Shown here: in pieces, positions 44,201 through 55,668 of the stretch
Position numbering within the stretch: the first letter of the stretch is position 1
Layout: each line of letters starts with the position of its first letter
NCBI GenBank assembly: GCA_963924555.1
Contig: OZ004588.1
Span: forward strand, 1,364,001-1,428,000
Length of the DNA stretch: 64,000 nucleotides
Direction of reading: 5' to 3'
DNA from: Crambe crambe
Taxonomy: Eukaryota > Porifera > Demospongiae > Poecilosclerida > Crambeidae
Notes under the pieces: generated by a model
Told to the model about the DNA's origin: nothing
What the model saw: the letters and a program-made list of their open reading frames with translations, nothing else
The model's database searches: none
Translations under genes and position numbers: made by a program

Positions 44201-46900
44201 GGCAAGCTCATGCAGTCTCTTTCATATTGTAAAATGCATGACTATTGTTTTGTCATGGCCTGTTTATTATAACTACAATAATAATTATTATAAACTGAGA
44301 AGTTAAGGTTAATTTTGGATATAGTCTTCATGGAGACACAGCAATCATGCCTCTGTAAAAATGAAAATGTTTACAGCATACCACTTTGTACCAATGCATG
44401 TGTGTGTGTATTGGGACAAATTTAGTGTGCTGTACACACTTTCATTCTGATTGGTTAGCTACTAATCACTGTAGTGTTATTGTTTCATTTAGAAGAAATA
44501 AACTTTCAACTTAAACTGAGAATGGCTAATTTCGGTTGTCAATTAATGTGTGATGTAGCTATGTTCAATCAATCCAATTACTGAGATGGTGTAACATAAA
44601 CTAGGTATATTAACTAGTTGTGGTGTGGCAAACAATTAGCTGGCTGGGCACATGCCCAATGCCCGCCCGTAAGGGTGAAGCTGCTCGGCTGTTGTCAAGG
44701 CTATGTAAACAAACCAGGCTAGCTACTGCCAGTAGGCAAGACTTTTTTTCCTCTTTACCCACTTGAAGAGGTAGTAGTAGCCAGAGTAGAAGACGCCAGT
44801 GTCACAGTGGATTTGGTGCCCCCCAATATTTTGTACCCCCATGCGAAATATCCTAGTGGATTTTGCACCCCCACACAAAATATCCTAGCGTATTTTGAAT
44901 CCCTCCAGTGATTTTGGTATCCCCATAGCATGGCTTTTGTACCCCCAATACGTATTTTGTACCCCAACACAAAATATCCATCCATCCAGTGGTTTTGGTG
45001 TCCCCATGGTTTACTTACTCAATGGATTTGGCACTCTTAACATAAATAGCTAGCGATGTACACATGATTGTGGCTATTTCTTTGCATGCTGCTGTACTAT
45101 TTAAAGGGGGTAAAGGGTTGGCTACACATGTACTGCTTGGATTTGTGCTCATGGATAATATTCCAGTTGTAGTTCTGTTGTAGCTACACTCTATTGATTT
45201 CTTGGCTGACATATGAACCTTGTTACACTTGTAAGCAAGGACATGAAGCAGCTGAACTCCTTTCATCACAGTTTTTCCAACTACAAAATCATTGAGTAAT
45301 ATAGTGTAGATACGCAGATAACTACCATACTCTTAGCAGAGGAGGGGAGAATGAACAGAAAGTGAAAGGTTGCCATTAGGGAAAAAAAGAATGTTCCAAC
45401 AGAGCTAGTTGAATGATGCAATTAGCTAAGACAGTGCCAGTGAAGCAGCTATAACAGATAACCTACAATAGCAGAGCTATATCTAGCTAAGTAGCTAACT
45501 ATAGTTAGTAGAACAGCTAGCAACATGTAGCAGTTGTAGCTATCTAAGTTAGTAGCTAGAAATTGTAACTAGCTTCAGGCTAAAGTCACCTCTGGAGTTT
45601 ATATCATGTGGGAATGTCCCTAGCTACTTCTCAGTCCTATATCCTTAAAAACAGGAGGTGCAAAAATGCCTAAGGGGCTACAAAATCCACTATATACCAC
45701 ATCTTTTCAGTGGATTTGGTATCAGGGTGCATAATCTACTATTTGGTAGGCCATACAAAAAATAGGGGGTGCCGAATTTCCTGTGACACCTGTGTCTAGT
45801 GGATTTGGTAGGGGGGTACAAAAAATAGGGGGGCTGTCTAAAAGAGAGCCTGGTATCCGTCGTTCGTGTTAGCCTCAGAATTCTGAGGCTTCCGTTTATT
45901 CCTCATACACTCTCTGTTAGAGCGCACCAGAGCCATGGTCCTGTGCAAGGTATATGTGTGAAGGAGAAGAGGGTATGTAACAACTGTCTCCCAAGCAGGA
46001 AGAATATATGTACCAACCAAGGACCGAGAATGAGACCCAGACCTTGACTCAAGTGGATGTGCCTCCTAATGTTGACAATAGACACCCACTCAAAAACTAC
46101 TGCCACAGAGAAGGCAGGTATGAAGTCAATAAGGCCGCCACATGGAGTTCCAGCTTTCGGTGTGTTTCGACGGTTCAACAGAGAACTGTAAATTAGACAC
46201 GGCTGGTTCCTAGCTTATTGCATAGATCATTATTCGGTGCATCATTTGATATATATATCAACTACCATAGAATGCCAAAACGGGAGAGTGCCACTTTTTA
46301 AGACAGCTGATTTAAATGAAAAGGTACAGTGATAGAATGTATACGAGTGGCTAGCAAGCATATGTAGAAATAATTCATAGTGTGCAGAGAATTATATACA
46401 TGTATGTTGAAGTAGCCTCATCCCCAGGCCCTCCTTTTTAATGAGGGCCTGGGGGGACGAGGCTATGTTGAAGTGCTATTTGTTAAAGTAAATTGTTAGG
46501 GAGGGAGGGAGGGAGGGAGGGAGGGAGGGAGGGTTTTTGGTGGTGTGTCAGATTGATTACAGATGTGGTTGAACTTGCACCACCCATTTATAAAAGTAGC
46601 TCTTGGCGATCATCATCATGTTCAATTATGGTTCATTTGTCATTAGTCACCATTAAATTCTTGAGTAGCAGCAGGTTGAGATGTCTGTGAGGGTTTGAGA
46701 GAATGTGAGACACAAGGGTCTTGGAATGATTGCTTATTTGTTGAGACATAACTGTGACGGTGTTGACATGATTGGTTGAGAGTGTGAAGAGTGAGGAGAG
46801 GAGAACAGATTGGTGACTACTGATGATAGTCGAGAGCGAGACGATAGTGTTGTTAAGCTATTTTTGTCTACTTCAGTATGTATGATGTGAATCAGCCCTT
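44201..46900. other. Intergenic, no gene supported
   Basis: Contains imperfect TTTTGTACCCCC-type repeats (about 44800-45000 and 45650-45840), a diverged copy (44739-44795) of the 39770-39820 sequence, a hairpin at 46413-46464 and a (GGGA)n run at 46498-46523. Short frames on both strands have no recognisable features. Confidence 0.6.
46413..46464. mobile_element. 52-bp hairpin element
   Basis: AGCCTCATCCCCAGGCCCTC pairs with GAGGGCCTGGGGGGACGAGG around TTTTTAAT. Confidence 0.65.
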
Positions 46901-46920
46901 TTCGTGTTGGATTTTCACCA

Positions 46921-47169
46921 TAGGGTTCAATCTCACAGCATGAGAAATTCAGCAGTCTATAGCTTAGATGAAATTGTGGTGGATGTACCACCTACACCAC
47001 CTGTTTTGAGTCCCACCATCCGAGGATGTCTCATTGCAACAAGGCCTTTTGGACATAATAAGGCGGGAAACTATAAGTATTGTCAGGGGTGTTTTAGTGG
47101 CTGAACCTAACGCTGATGCAATTAATGACTGTCCATCACTATGTGATATTCACACTGCCCGCTGTCCAC
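46921..47169 (+). pseudogene. Coding-like segment with a frame break (tentative)
   Basis: After a CACCATAG acceptor, one frame reads SLDEIVVDVPPTPPVLSPTI. A second, two bases out of register, continues with EDVSLQQGLLDIIRRETISI and ends INDCPSLCDIHTARCPL before a GTATGC donor at 47170. The two together read like one protein broken by a small indel near 47022. No family recognised; chance is possible. Confidence 0.25.
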
Positions 47170-48122
47170 TGGTATGCTGATTAAGTTATAGGTTACTGAA
47201 CTTGAGGTAATAATTACACTTTGTGGGACAGACAATTAGCTATTTTTAGAAAAAAATTTATGAATATTCGAGCTTTGATATCAAGATGTTAATGAGGTTT
47301 TTGAAGCCTACCAACAGAATACTAACAACTTAGTGACCTGCTGCAACTTAGTAACCCTATATGAGGGCTTTTCTTGACAGAAAGAAAAGACAAGGAAGAA
47401 ATGATTTACAGCAGCAGATCAAGTGTGAACCTTCAACTAGAGATTCTGCTCTGTAGCTATGCATTATACTCCACTGACAGTTACCAGTGCTCTGGAAATG
47501 TGCTACAAAGAAAGCTCATACTGCTTTATATGCATAAACTGCAATCTGCTCTTGAGATCAGCTGGCAGTGGCAAATTCAGAAGCTGATGATAAAATCCTT
47601 GTAGTGCTTAGATTCAATTTTCTAAGTCAGCTCAACCTTGCTTTCTTAGTCTTCTGAGCGTCAGCCAGATGCAATGATGTCTCAGTTATCATTGTGAGAA
47701 ACACTGTCTAAGTAACACTTATTATTTTGCTCTTTATATATGATATTGTCATAGTAGTCTAAATCTATTTGTTCACTTGATCGATCCCTTGATCATTCAT
47801 TAACTTTCTTAAACCAGCTCATGGAGTGGGTGATTAGTTCTCTCCTGGTGTTTTAAACGTGAAATTTGGTCAAAAATTGAGAAAGTTAGAGCAGGTATAG
47901 TGAATGATTGAGGTGTCAAATTAATGAGCTATAGGTAGGCAAAGCATCGAGGCATAGGATTGCAGCTGTCTCCCCATTTTCTTAAAAGCTAGCTGCTAAT
48001 TATCTTTGAGAGCTAGACTCACTAATTTCGGGATAATGTCCCTTGCTGTAATGCCCCCAACTGGAAGCCTGTCTTAACTATGTGGGTAGAAAAGTTAAAA
48101 GCATCGTTAATTTATTATTTCA

Positions 48123-48221
48123 GAGCACTGTGTGGGCAGAGTTGCCTAACGGGTACTTTCCAAAGTTCTTCGCACAAACTGTTTCTTTCCACAATCCAAA
48201 TCTTGTGAAGAAGACTTCAGG
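48123..48221 (+). other. Isolated exon-like segment (tentative)
   Basis: Flanked by TTATTTCAG and GTATAG, open as STVWAELPNGYFPKFFAQTV then SFHNPNLVKKTS. It could belong with the segment near 47 kb, but no chain of phases links them. Confidence 0.2.
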
Positions 48222-48485
48222 TATAGTTACTTCATATTTTAAGTTTGCAGTGAGTAAGCTAAACCTCATATCTTTTAAGTTTGCAGTGAATAGAATAAAT
48301 ATGCTACAATTAAGTAATTATTGGAATGCTCTGATTCTTCTATATGTAAGGGGGTGTGTTCCCTCTTGTAGTGGGTGTGGCTAACCATGCCAATGTAGTT
48401 GCGCACTTATTTGTAATAAACTTTCTCGATTCGTGGAATATTGGATTGCTACGTTGTGCTGGTGGACACAGCCTTCATAGAGAGG

Positions 48486-49505
48486 CTCTCCTCTTCTGGA
48501 GGTTATTTTGTATAGAGTGTTGCTACATGTCCTTTGTTGAGAGGTTTGTCCTCTTTCAAAGCATCTGGAAGTTTCATGCACTGCACAGTTATTTATTTGC
48601 TTGTGAGATACCCTTCATTAAATTTTTTTCCACTTGATAAGTATATAGGCTATGTTACTGTTTTATGCTGCGCTGCGCTGGGACTGTTGCTTCAACTACT
48701 TACGAGGTAAAGTCAGGATTGTGGTTGGGAGAAAGGTACCATAATTCAGTGGTGTAGGAAGCTGTTTTGCACTGTTCAGACAAAGTGCCCCTTCAGAAGT
48801 CAATGCAAAAAAAAAAAAAAAAAATGTGACCTAAAGCCCTGCTCCATGTGCAAAGGTTGTCCAATTGATATATGTATTTGTTACCTCTGTAACAAGAAGA
48901 GGTTTTGATATAGGCCTAAACCAAGACATGGTATTACTTTACATCTTGTGTATACTCAGGTGAGAGTGCCAATGGTTTGTGACTGCACATGCGCTTGTGG
49001 TGAGGTCTCTCATAATTGAAGAAGCATCTTGAAGACGGTATGATTTTACACTCTTAAAAATACATATGATGTGGTTCATGTAGCTAATGATTATATTATC
49101 AGTGGTTAGCTAATTTCCATGATATTATTGTAGTTAATAATAATATAGCTAATGCTTGATTTGTTACTAGCTATAATATTAAAGCGTGACAGCCATTTAG
49201 CTAGCCGATGTGTGTTGTGAGATTGTCCCCATACTTCTGTCGTGTGTTTTATATGGTTGGTCTATTTTTTGTGCACCAAATTTCAGTCCCGAATCGACCA
49301 GTGAACAAGAATTATGGAGAGCTTCAATATGAACAAAGTGGCCAAAATAGATACTATATTATATACAGTGAAACCTCTGATGGAGGACATGCTGAAAGAG
49401 GACAAACCTCTCAACAAAGGACAATCTGAAAGTACCTTTGTGCGTAGCTATATGAAAAACAACTTCTCTACAAAGGACGAAAAGCTGAGTCCCAAGTGTG
49501 TCCAA
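48486..49505. mobile_element. Two copies of the CAGTGGAAC-type element, opposite orientations
   Basis: An inverted copy at 48486-48573 (GTCCTTTGTTGAGAGGTTTG) and a direct copy at 49366-49505 (CAGTGAAACCTCTGA, then AGAGGACAAACCTCTCAACA, then CCCAAGTGTGTCC). Sequence between them holds a poly(A) run near 48808 and nothing coding. Confidence 0.55.
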
Positions 49506-49669
49506 GATACACTCTAACTCTTAACCATTGGTATTCTAATAATGTTGTGTTATGGCATAATAGAACAGAATGAACAAGTTATATAATAGTAACAGAATGA
49601 ACAAGAAACAGCTATAGCTTCTAGTCTTGCAGTTCATTATGTCAATGTCACGTGACTAACACCACATAT

Positions 49670-52600
49670 TCACAATGTCAGCACTGCACAGAGCAGGGCT
49701 CCTAGTACTGACACGAAACCGTAATACTGCAACCCTTTGGTTCCTGCAGCTATAATAATGAAATAGAACAGAAAATAATAGGAGAAAAGATTGAAAGTTG
49801 AATATTATCTAACGGGCCTACTCATCTTGTAAGGTCTCAAGAAGTTAGCTGTGACTAGTGATATGGAGAGAGCTAGCTGAAAACTATAGAGCCACCACAC
49901 TCAACTCACTTTCTTGAGGACAGGGTTGGATGGAACTCGGCAGACTTCTTAGACAGACATCTTCTCTGTAACGCTCACAAAGACTTCTTTGTGTGATCTG
50001 AGCATACATGTTTGCTATGGGAACTAAAGAGATATATAGCTCCATAAATTTCAGCTAATGAGAAAGATTGGGAAACTTTTTTTCATAGCTAGCCTTTTGC
50101 ATTAGTTTTCATCATAGTATGTGATTTACAGTCCATTTTAGTTACCGTATAGCGCGATATTTTCGTGGGTAAAATTTTCGTGGATTTCGTGGTTTTGAAA
50201 CAATAATACACGAGAATTAGGTTCACACACAAACCACGAAAAATTTGACCCACGAAAATTTTGCGCTATACGGTAAAGCTGATCATACCCAGCTAACTAA
50301 TAATGATGATGAGAACAACAAACAAACAAACAAACAAATAAATAAACAAACAAACAAAAACAACAAGAGAAACTACAGCAAAGCAGCAGCAATAACTACA
50401 TTCAATAACTCTAAGTGTTATTTGCACAATATTACTCACCATCTACAGCAATGACTAACATCTGCAGGGTGGCACAGGTGACATCGGTGCCTTCAATACT
50501 CCTAGGTCCCAACTCCTCGTGCAACACGAGTATATTGGAAGGTGGCAGGACTCCATTCAGTGGAGCAACACTTGTCACAGAATTCACAAAATTCACCCTG
50601 TGGAAGTGGATGGGTGTCACAGACGTGTTAACATGTTATAGTGGAAAACCCAATCACTACAGTTGGAACCGCTGAATGATGGGCACACAGCTGTGGAGGT
50701 TATTTTTATATATAGAGTGTTGGGAGTGTCCTTTATCAGAGATTCCATTGTAAAGTGTGAAATTTTGTTGGGTAAAATTTTCATGGTTTGCAAATATGAA
50801 TTGCTATGACTATTTTTGTGCTTTCAAAACCTTAAAATCATTTCACACTAGCTATTATGGTATTTACTATCTCAAGATTTTCATGGGGGGAGGGGGGAGG
50901 GGTAACCACAGTTCTGATACTATTATGCTAATACCTGTCAAAGTCATCTCTTGCTGGAGTAGAAAAGACTACCGTGTTTTGAGGCTCGCTTATATCCAGC
51001 TTCTGAAGACTTGTGCAAGCCAATACTTCTGCTCCACCACTGGCTGACTTAATAACCAGGGACTTCCCTTTCACTGATGAACATCATAAAAATGAACGAA
51101 TAGTGAAATTTGTAGCTAGCTTAGCTACAGCTGTAACTTCGACAATAATATTATTATGCATAGTTCAGTATATATTAAGGGTGATTTTTCCAAACACATA
51201 GCTACCAGATATTTGCAACTTCTTCAAGGATACAGACTCGCTACGTATAAAAGCTATCTAAAGTGCTTAATAAAATAGCTGGCTAGTTACTACCCTAGCC
51301 ATCTGCTGATGTTTGAAGCTTTGAAATTTAGGCCAGAATTTTTGCTAACTAGCTAGCTAGCTATACTATACTGATCATACCATAGCTCTGCCACACTGTG
51401 ACACACATTTGATATTACCTGAGAAAGCCCCTGCAAGCTGCAGATTTGGGTCCACGAATGTGTATGTGACTCGGTTGGGACTGAGAGGGGACAATTTCAA
51501 GGTGCCATGTTTTCCACTCATGTCTCCATTCTGGCATCTTCACATGCAGAAGATAATTAATAATATCACAATGGAACAGAGTAGCTACTCAATAGATAGA
51601 TATAACTCTGAGCCCACACCGAACCAAATTTTGTAGTCTTGGAAAAGTGTAGCCAGTTCATACCTCTATACTTAAAAAAACAACAACAAAAAAACAGAGA
51701 AACTGAGTTATTTTTGATGCCTCGGCACATACCAGTAGTAGATATGCATTACCACTTCGGGGTGATACTGTCACTGTATTGATGGAAATTTTTTTGTAGC
51801 TACAGGAGTTCTACTGAAGACTGAAGATCTATGTCATTATTCTTCTACTATCAATGATTTTTGTACTTGCTCTGCTCTCGCTGTTCAAAGCTTTCTTGTA
51901 GGCTGTCTCTTTAGATGAGCTTTGTACCCTGTTTTGTAGGCTGTCTTTAGACGAGCTTTCTACCCTCTGCTCTCATTGCTTATGTCAGCTTTCTTGTTCC
52001 CTGTGCTTTCTCAGACAATCATTAACTTACCTGCTGTCTCTGCTCTCACTGTGGTTGACTTCATGAGCTGGTCCATGCATTATATCATAGATGGTCACTT
52101 CCAACATTGGTGCTATATTCAGCTAGCCACACACCCCACTGTCACATTAAGCAGTATATTTACCTCAGAGGTTGAAGTCTGTTACACTCATCATTATATG
52201 GAGGGTTGGTGGTGTCCACCATTAGGGGGTTAAAAATGGTCGCTTGTTGGCTCATAATGCTGTCACACGTCATATCTGAGATAATCCACTTGTGATCTTT
52301 TGTCTATTGTATCATACAAAATTTATTAGAATTTCAAGTCATGAAAAAGTATTTTCCCATGCATGCTTTGATGAAATTCCCCTATAGCTAAAATTGTGCA
52401 GCATAATTATTCCAAAATGGTTTAATTAAGTGCATGTATCAAAATTCAGCCAGCCACAAGGAAGGCTATTAGTAGCTAACAATCATGAGTCTTGAAGGCT
52501 GACTCTAAAGTATGATGAGACTTGTAATAAAATAATTTTCCCTGGGACTGTCGCATGTAACTAGCTAGAGCTGTTGCATTCTATTATAGCTAGCTAGTTA

Positions 52601-55600
52601 TGGTGTACCATATGCTTGACTTTTCATGCAGTAAAAGCAAATGCACCACATTCCTTCAACTCTTAAATTAGAAGCTGAACTTACAGTCTCAGCACTTGCT
52701 GATGAGTAGTAAAGATCCACCACCACATTCGTTGATCCTCTCACACTCTCAAATGGAATGTCTTGTACCTATGAATTTTAGAGATAACAAGATATAGCTA
52801 ATTATTATATCTATAATAACTATAATAAGCTAGATCTATCAACAACAACAACAACAACAATAACAACAACAACATAACACAAATAAACAAACAAAATAGT
52901 ATCCAGGCCTTGCATCTCTACAGTTATGTGACTACTTACCATGTAGACTCCACCCTGTACAGCACCATCATTGAAAGTTGCCTTGAGCAGTGCGCCACTT
53001 TCACCCTTGGGTGGTACCAGCCCACTGCACATGGTCACCTTTCTGCCTCCAACCTACACATAATTATGAGCATAAGGATAAATGCATTCATTTTGACTTT
53101 ATCTATACAGTGGAACTTCCAATAAAGGACACTCAAAAAGAGGACAAACCTCTCAACAAAGGACAATCTAAAAGTACCTTTGTACATACACTCTATACAA
53201 AATAACCTCCAAAAGAGGACAACCTCTCTACAAAGGACAAAAGGCTGGGTCCCAAGTGTGTCCATTATTCAGAGTACAAAGGACAAAAGCCTGGGTCCCA
53301 AGTGTGTCCATTATTCAGAGTACAAAGGACAAAAGCCTGGGTCCCAAGTGTGTCCATTATTCAGAGTACAAAGGACAAAAGCCTGGGTCCCAAGTGTGTC
53401 CATTATTCAGCGGTTTAACTTATGGTTAATATATTTAGGACTTGGAGATGGTTTAGAAGTTTGGGACAATTTCATCAAAGCACATGCAAAAACCAGGACG
53501 CAAATCTGTGTCCCATTACTATTTTTATTTTTATTTTTTGGTGGCTATCCGCACTGAGAAGCCCCACATGCTGCAGTATACAGATCAGTTTTTGAATCTG
53601 GAGCAATTATTTTGACTGTACCTGTTTGGTGAGTCTTATTGTTCTACTGAGCAAAGTGTTTGGTCCATAGAGCGGAAGTTCGTTCAGACTCAGCCGACTG
53701 GGTTTGGGTCCCTGTAATTCATACTTGCCTGAAAGATTTCCAAGTGGAAATGAATCTGGAGTCCTGTGGTTATTGTAAGAGAACATGTGCTAGTTATGAT
53801 ACCAAAAAATATGTGTTCACTTGATACCTTGAGCATTGGCTGTATCTGCTCTAACTTTCTTAATTTTCAACCAAAAAATTTCACATTTAAAACACCAGCA
53901 GAGACACACCCACTCTATGAGCTGGTTATCGAAATTTGAAATTTAGTTAGGAATTAGCTAGAGCCTGGTTATAATGAATCAAGTGAACACAATATCAGTT
54001 GCAAATAAAGTGTAAAGAGTGTGTAGCTATTGACCGCCTATTGTAACTATCAGGAATGCTATCAGCAATAACTAGTGTATTTTTTGCTTGTAAAAGATAC
54101 TCAGTAACTGAAGGAGCTCGCTAATTTGAGTTTTGAACACAGCAGTCATACCGGAAGAAATAGAAATTTAGAAAACATTCTTTTAGCTGTCCCAGTAGTA
54201 GTGATTTGATCTATCCCTTGCTACACATGTGCATGCATGTAGCTACAGCTTATAGTACCTTATATTGTCATTATCATTGGTTGCTGTAACATTGTATGGG
54301 TTGTAAGCAGTAACTGTGGCTCCAACAGGACACAGAGAATTAGTCATCAGTGCATCAGGAAGAACTTCTAAAGATGGATTGTTGGAAGGAAACTGATTTG
54401 AAAGGACTAAAGAGCTGTTCTCATGGGGAGATGATTGCTCGATGGTGAGGTAGAATTGGCTGAACTCTGAAGCAGTGATTGTTTCAACTCTGACGATGGG
54501 GGCACAGGCAATGATCATTGGACCTCCATTCAGCTCATGGATTGCCAGAGATCGTCCGAAAATATCATTGATTCCCGAGAGCTGGAGCGTTGTATCAGTG
54601 AAGAGAAAAGCAGAAGTAGCATAATCGCTGGGACCACCTATTATACCATACAAAATAACCTCACTGAACTGATTGTGATAGAATCATGCAAGTCTTATAT
54701 CAAGTGTTGTACTTTACCAAACAGTGATTTAACTCGTTGAGCAATATTTAATTCAGTTACCAGCTTGAAATTTCTGTCTCCCAGCTGTTTAATTCAGGGG
54801 TAGAGTGACAAAAAATGAAGTGGTCAGGTATTATTGTGCCTACATAGTGTGCTATCCAGGTGAGTCTGGGGGCATGTTTTAGCTTTAGAGCTGCTTACTA
54901 GGTGTATTCTAGGGGGGAAGTTTTGGTTACACCTTACATTAGCAAAATTAATTTAAGGGGGAAAAAAATTAAAAATTAAAATAGTCAGGAGGACTGACTA
55001 ACTTGACCAGTCATTCTGCCACTATAGGGTCTCTAAATGTTCATAAAGTAATATTCTATCTTACCATCAATATTTATTGGGGCATGTTTTCCTGTGAGAT
55101 CTCCAAGTTCACACCCCCCAGGTGTTGAAGGTGTGCACCTTGTAAGGTAGTTGACATCGCTAGCATTAGCATTGAAGGGGTCAAAGTGGCCTCCTATGGT
55201 GTCACCAGTGCAGTTTTGACCGAGTTGGTAGGCTCCTTCATCAGGCTACATAAAGTATATTAAAACAATTAGTGTTCACTTGATCCCTCAACCATCAACT
55301 CTGAACCAAATTTCACATTTCAAAAACCAGCTCATACATCGGGGTATCGGGCATTTTAAGTTTGGTCAAAAATTGAGAAAGTTCTATCAAAAGATCAAGG
55401 GATGCACATTGTACTTATTATTTAGTATGGCATTAGGTTGGTAGCATTAGCCATAGCTATGATCTACAGGGTTCTATCTACTGGCCCCCCCCCTGTAGTG
55501 AGCAGAAATCAGTAACCTCAAAACATAAGGCTTTTATCGACTTAGAAATAGTGGTAAGAGATGATACAAAATCAATACACGTGCACAAGGTAAGGGTTGA

Positions 55601-55637
55601 CACAAATACAAAATCAAAAGAAATAATGTTCTACATC

Positions 55638-55668
<31 letters not shown>

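Noticed and set aside
51530..52685. Direct join of CSRP exon 52768-52685 to AATGGAGAC at 51530
   Set aside because: The frame works, but the repeat would lack its middle. An exon at 52303-52164 fits both phases and supplies the missing CDSIMSQQATIFNP segment.
53180..53557. 125-codon frame
   Set aside because: It is the 46-bp minisatellite of a dispersed element, antisense within a CSRP intron.
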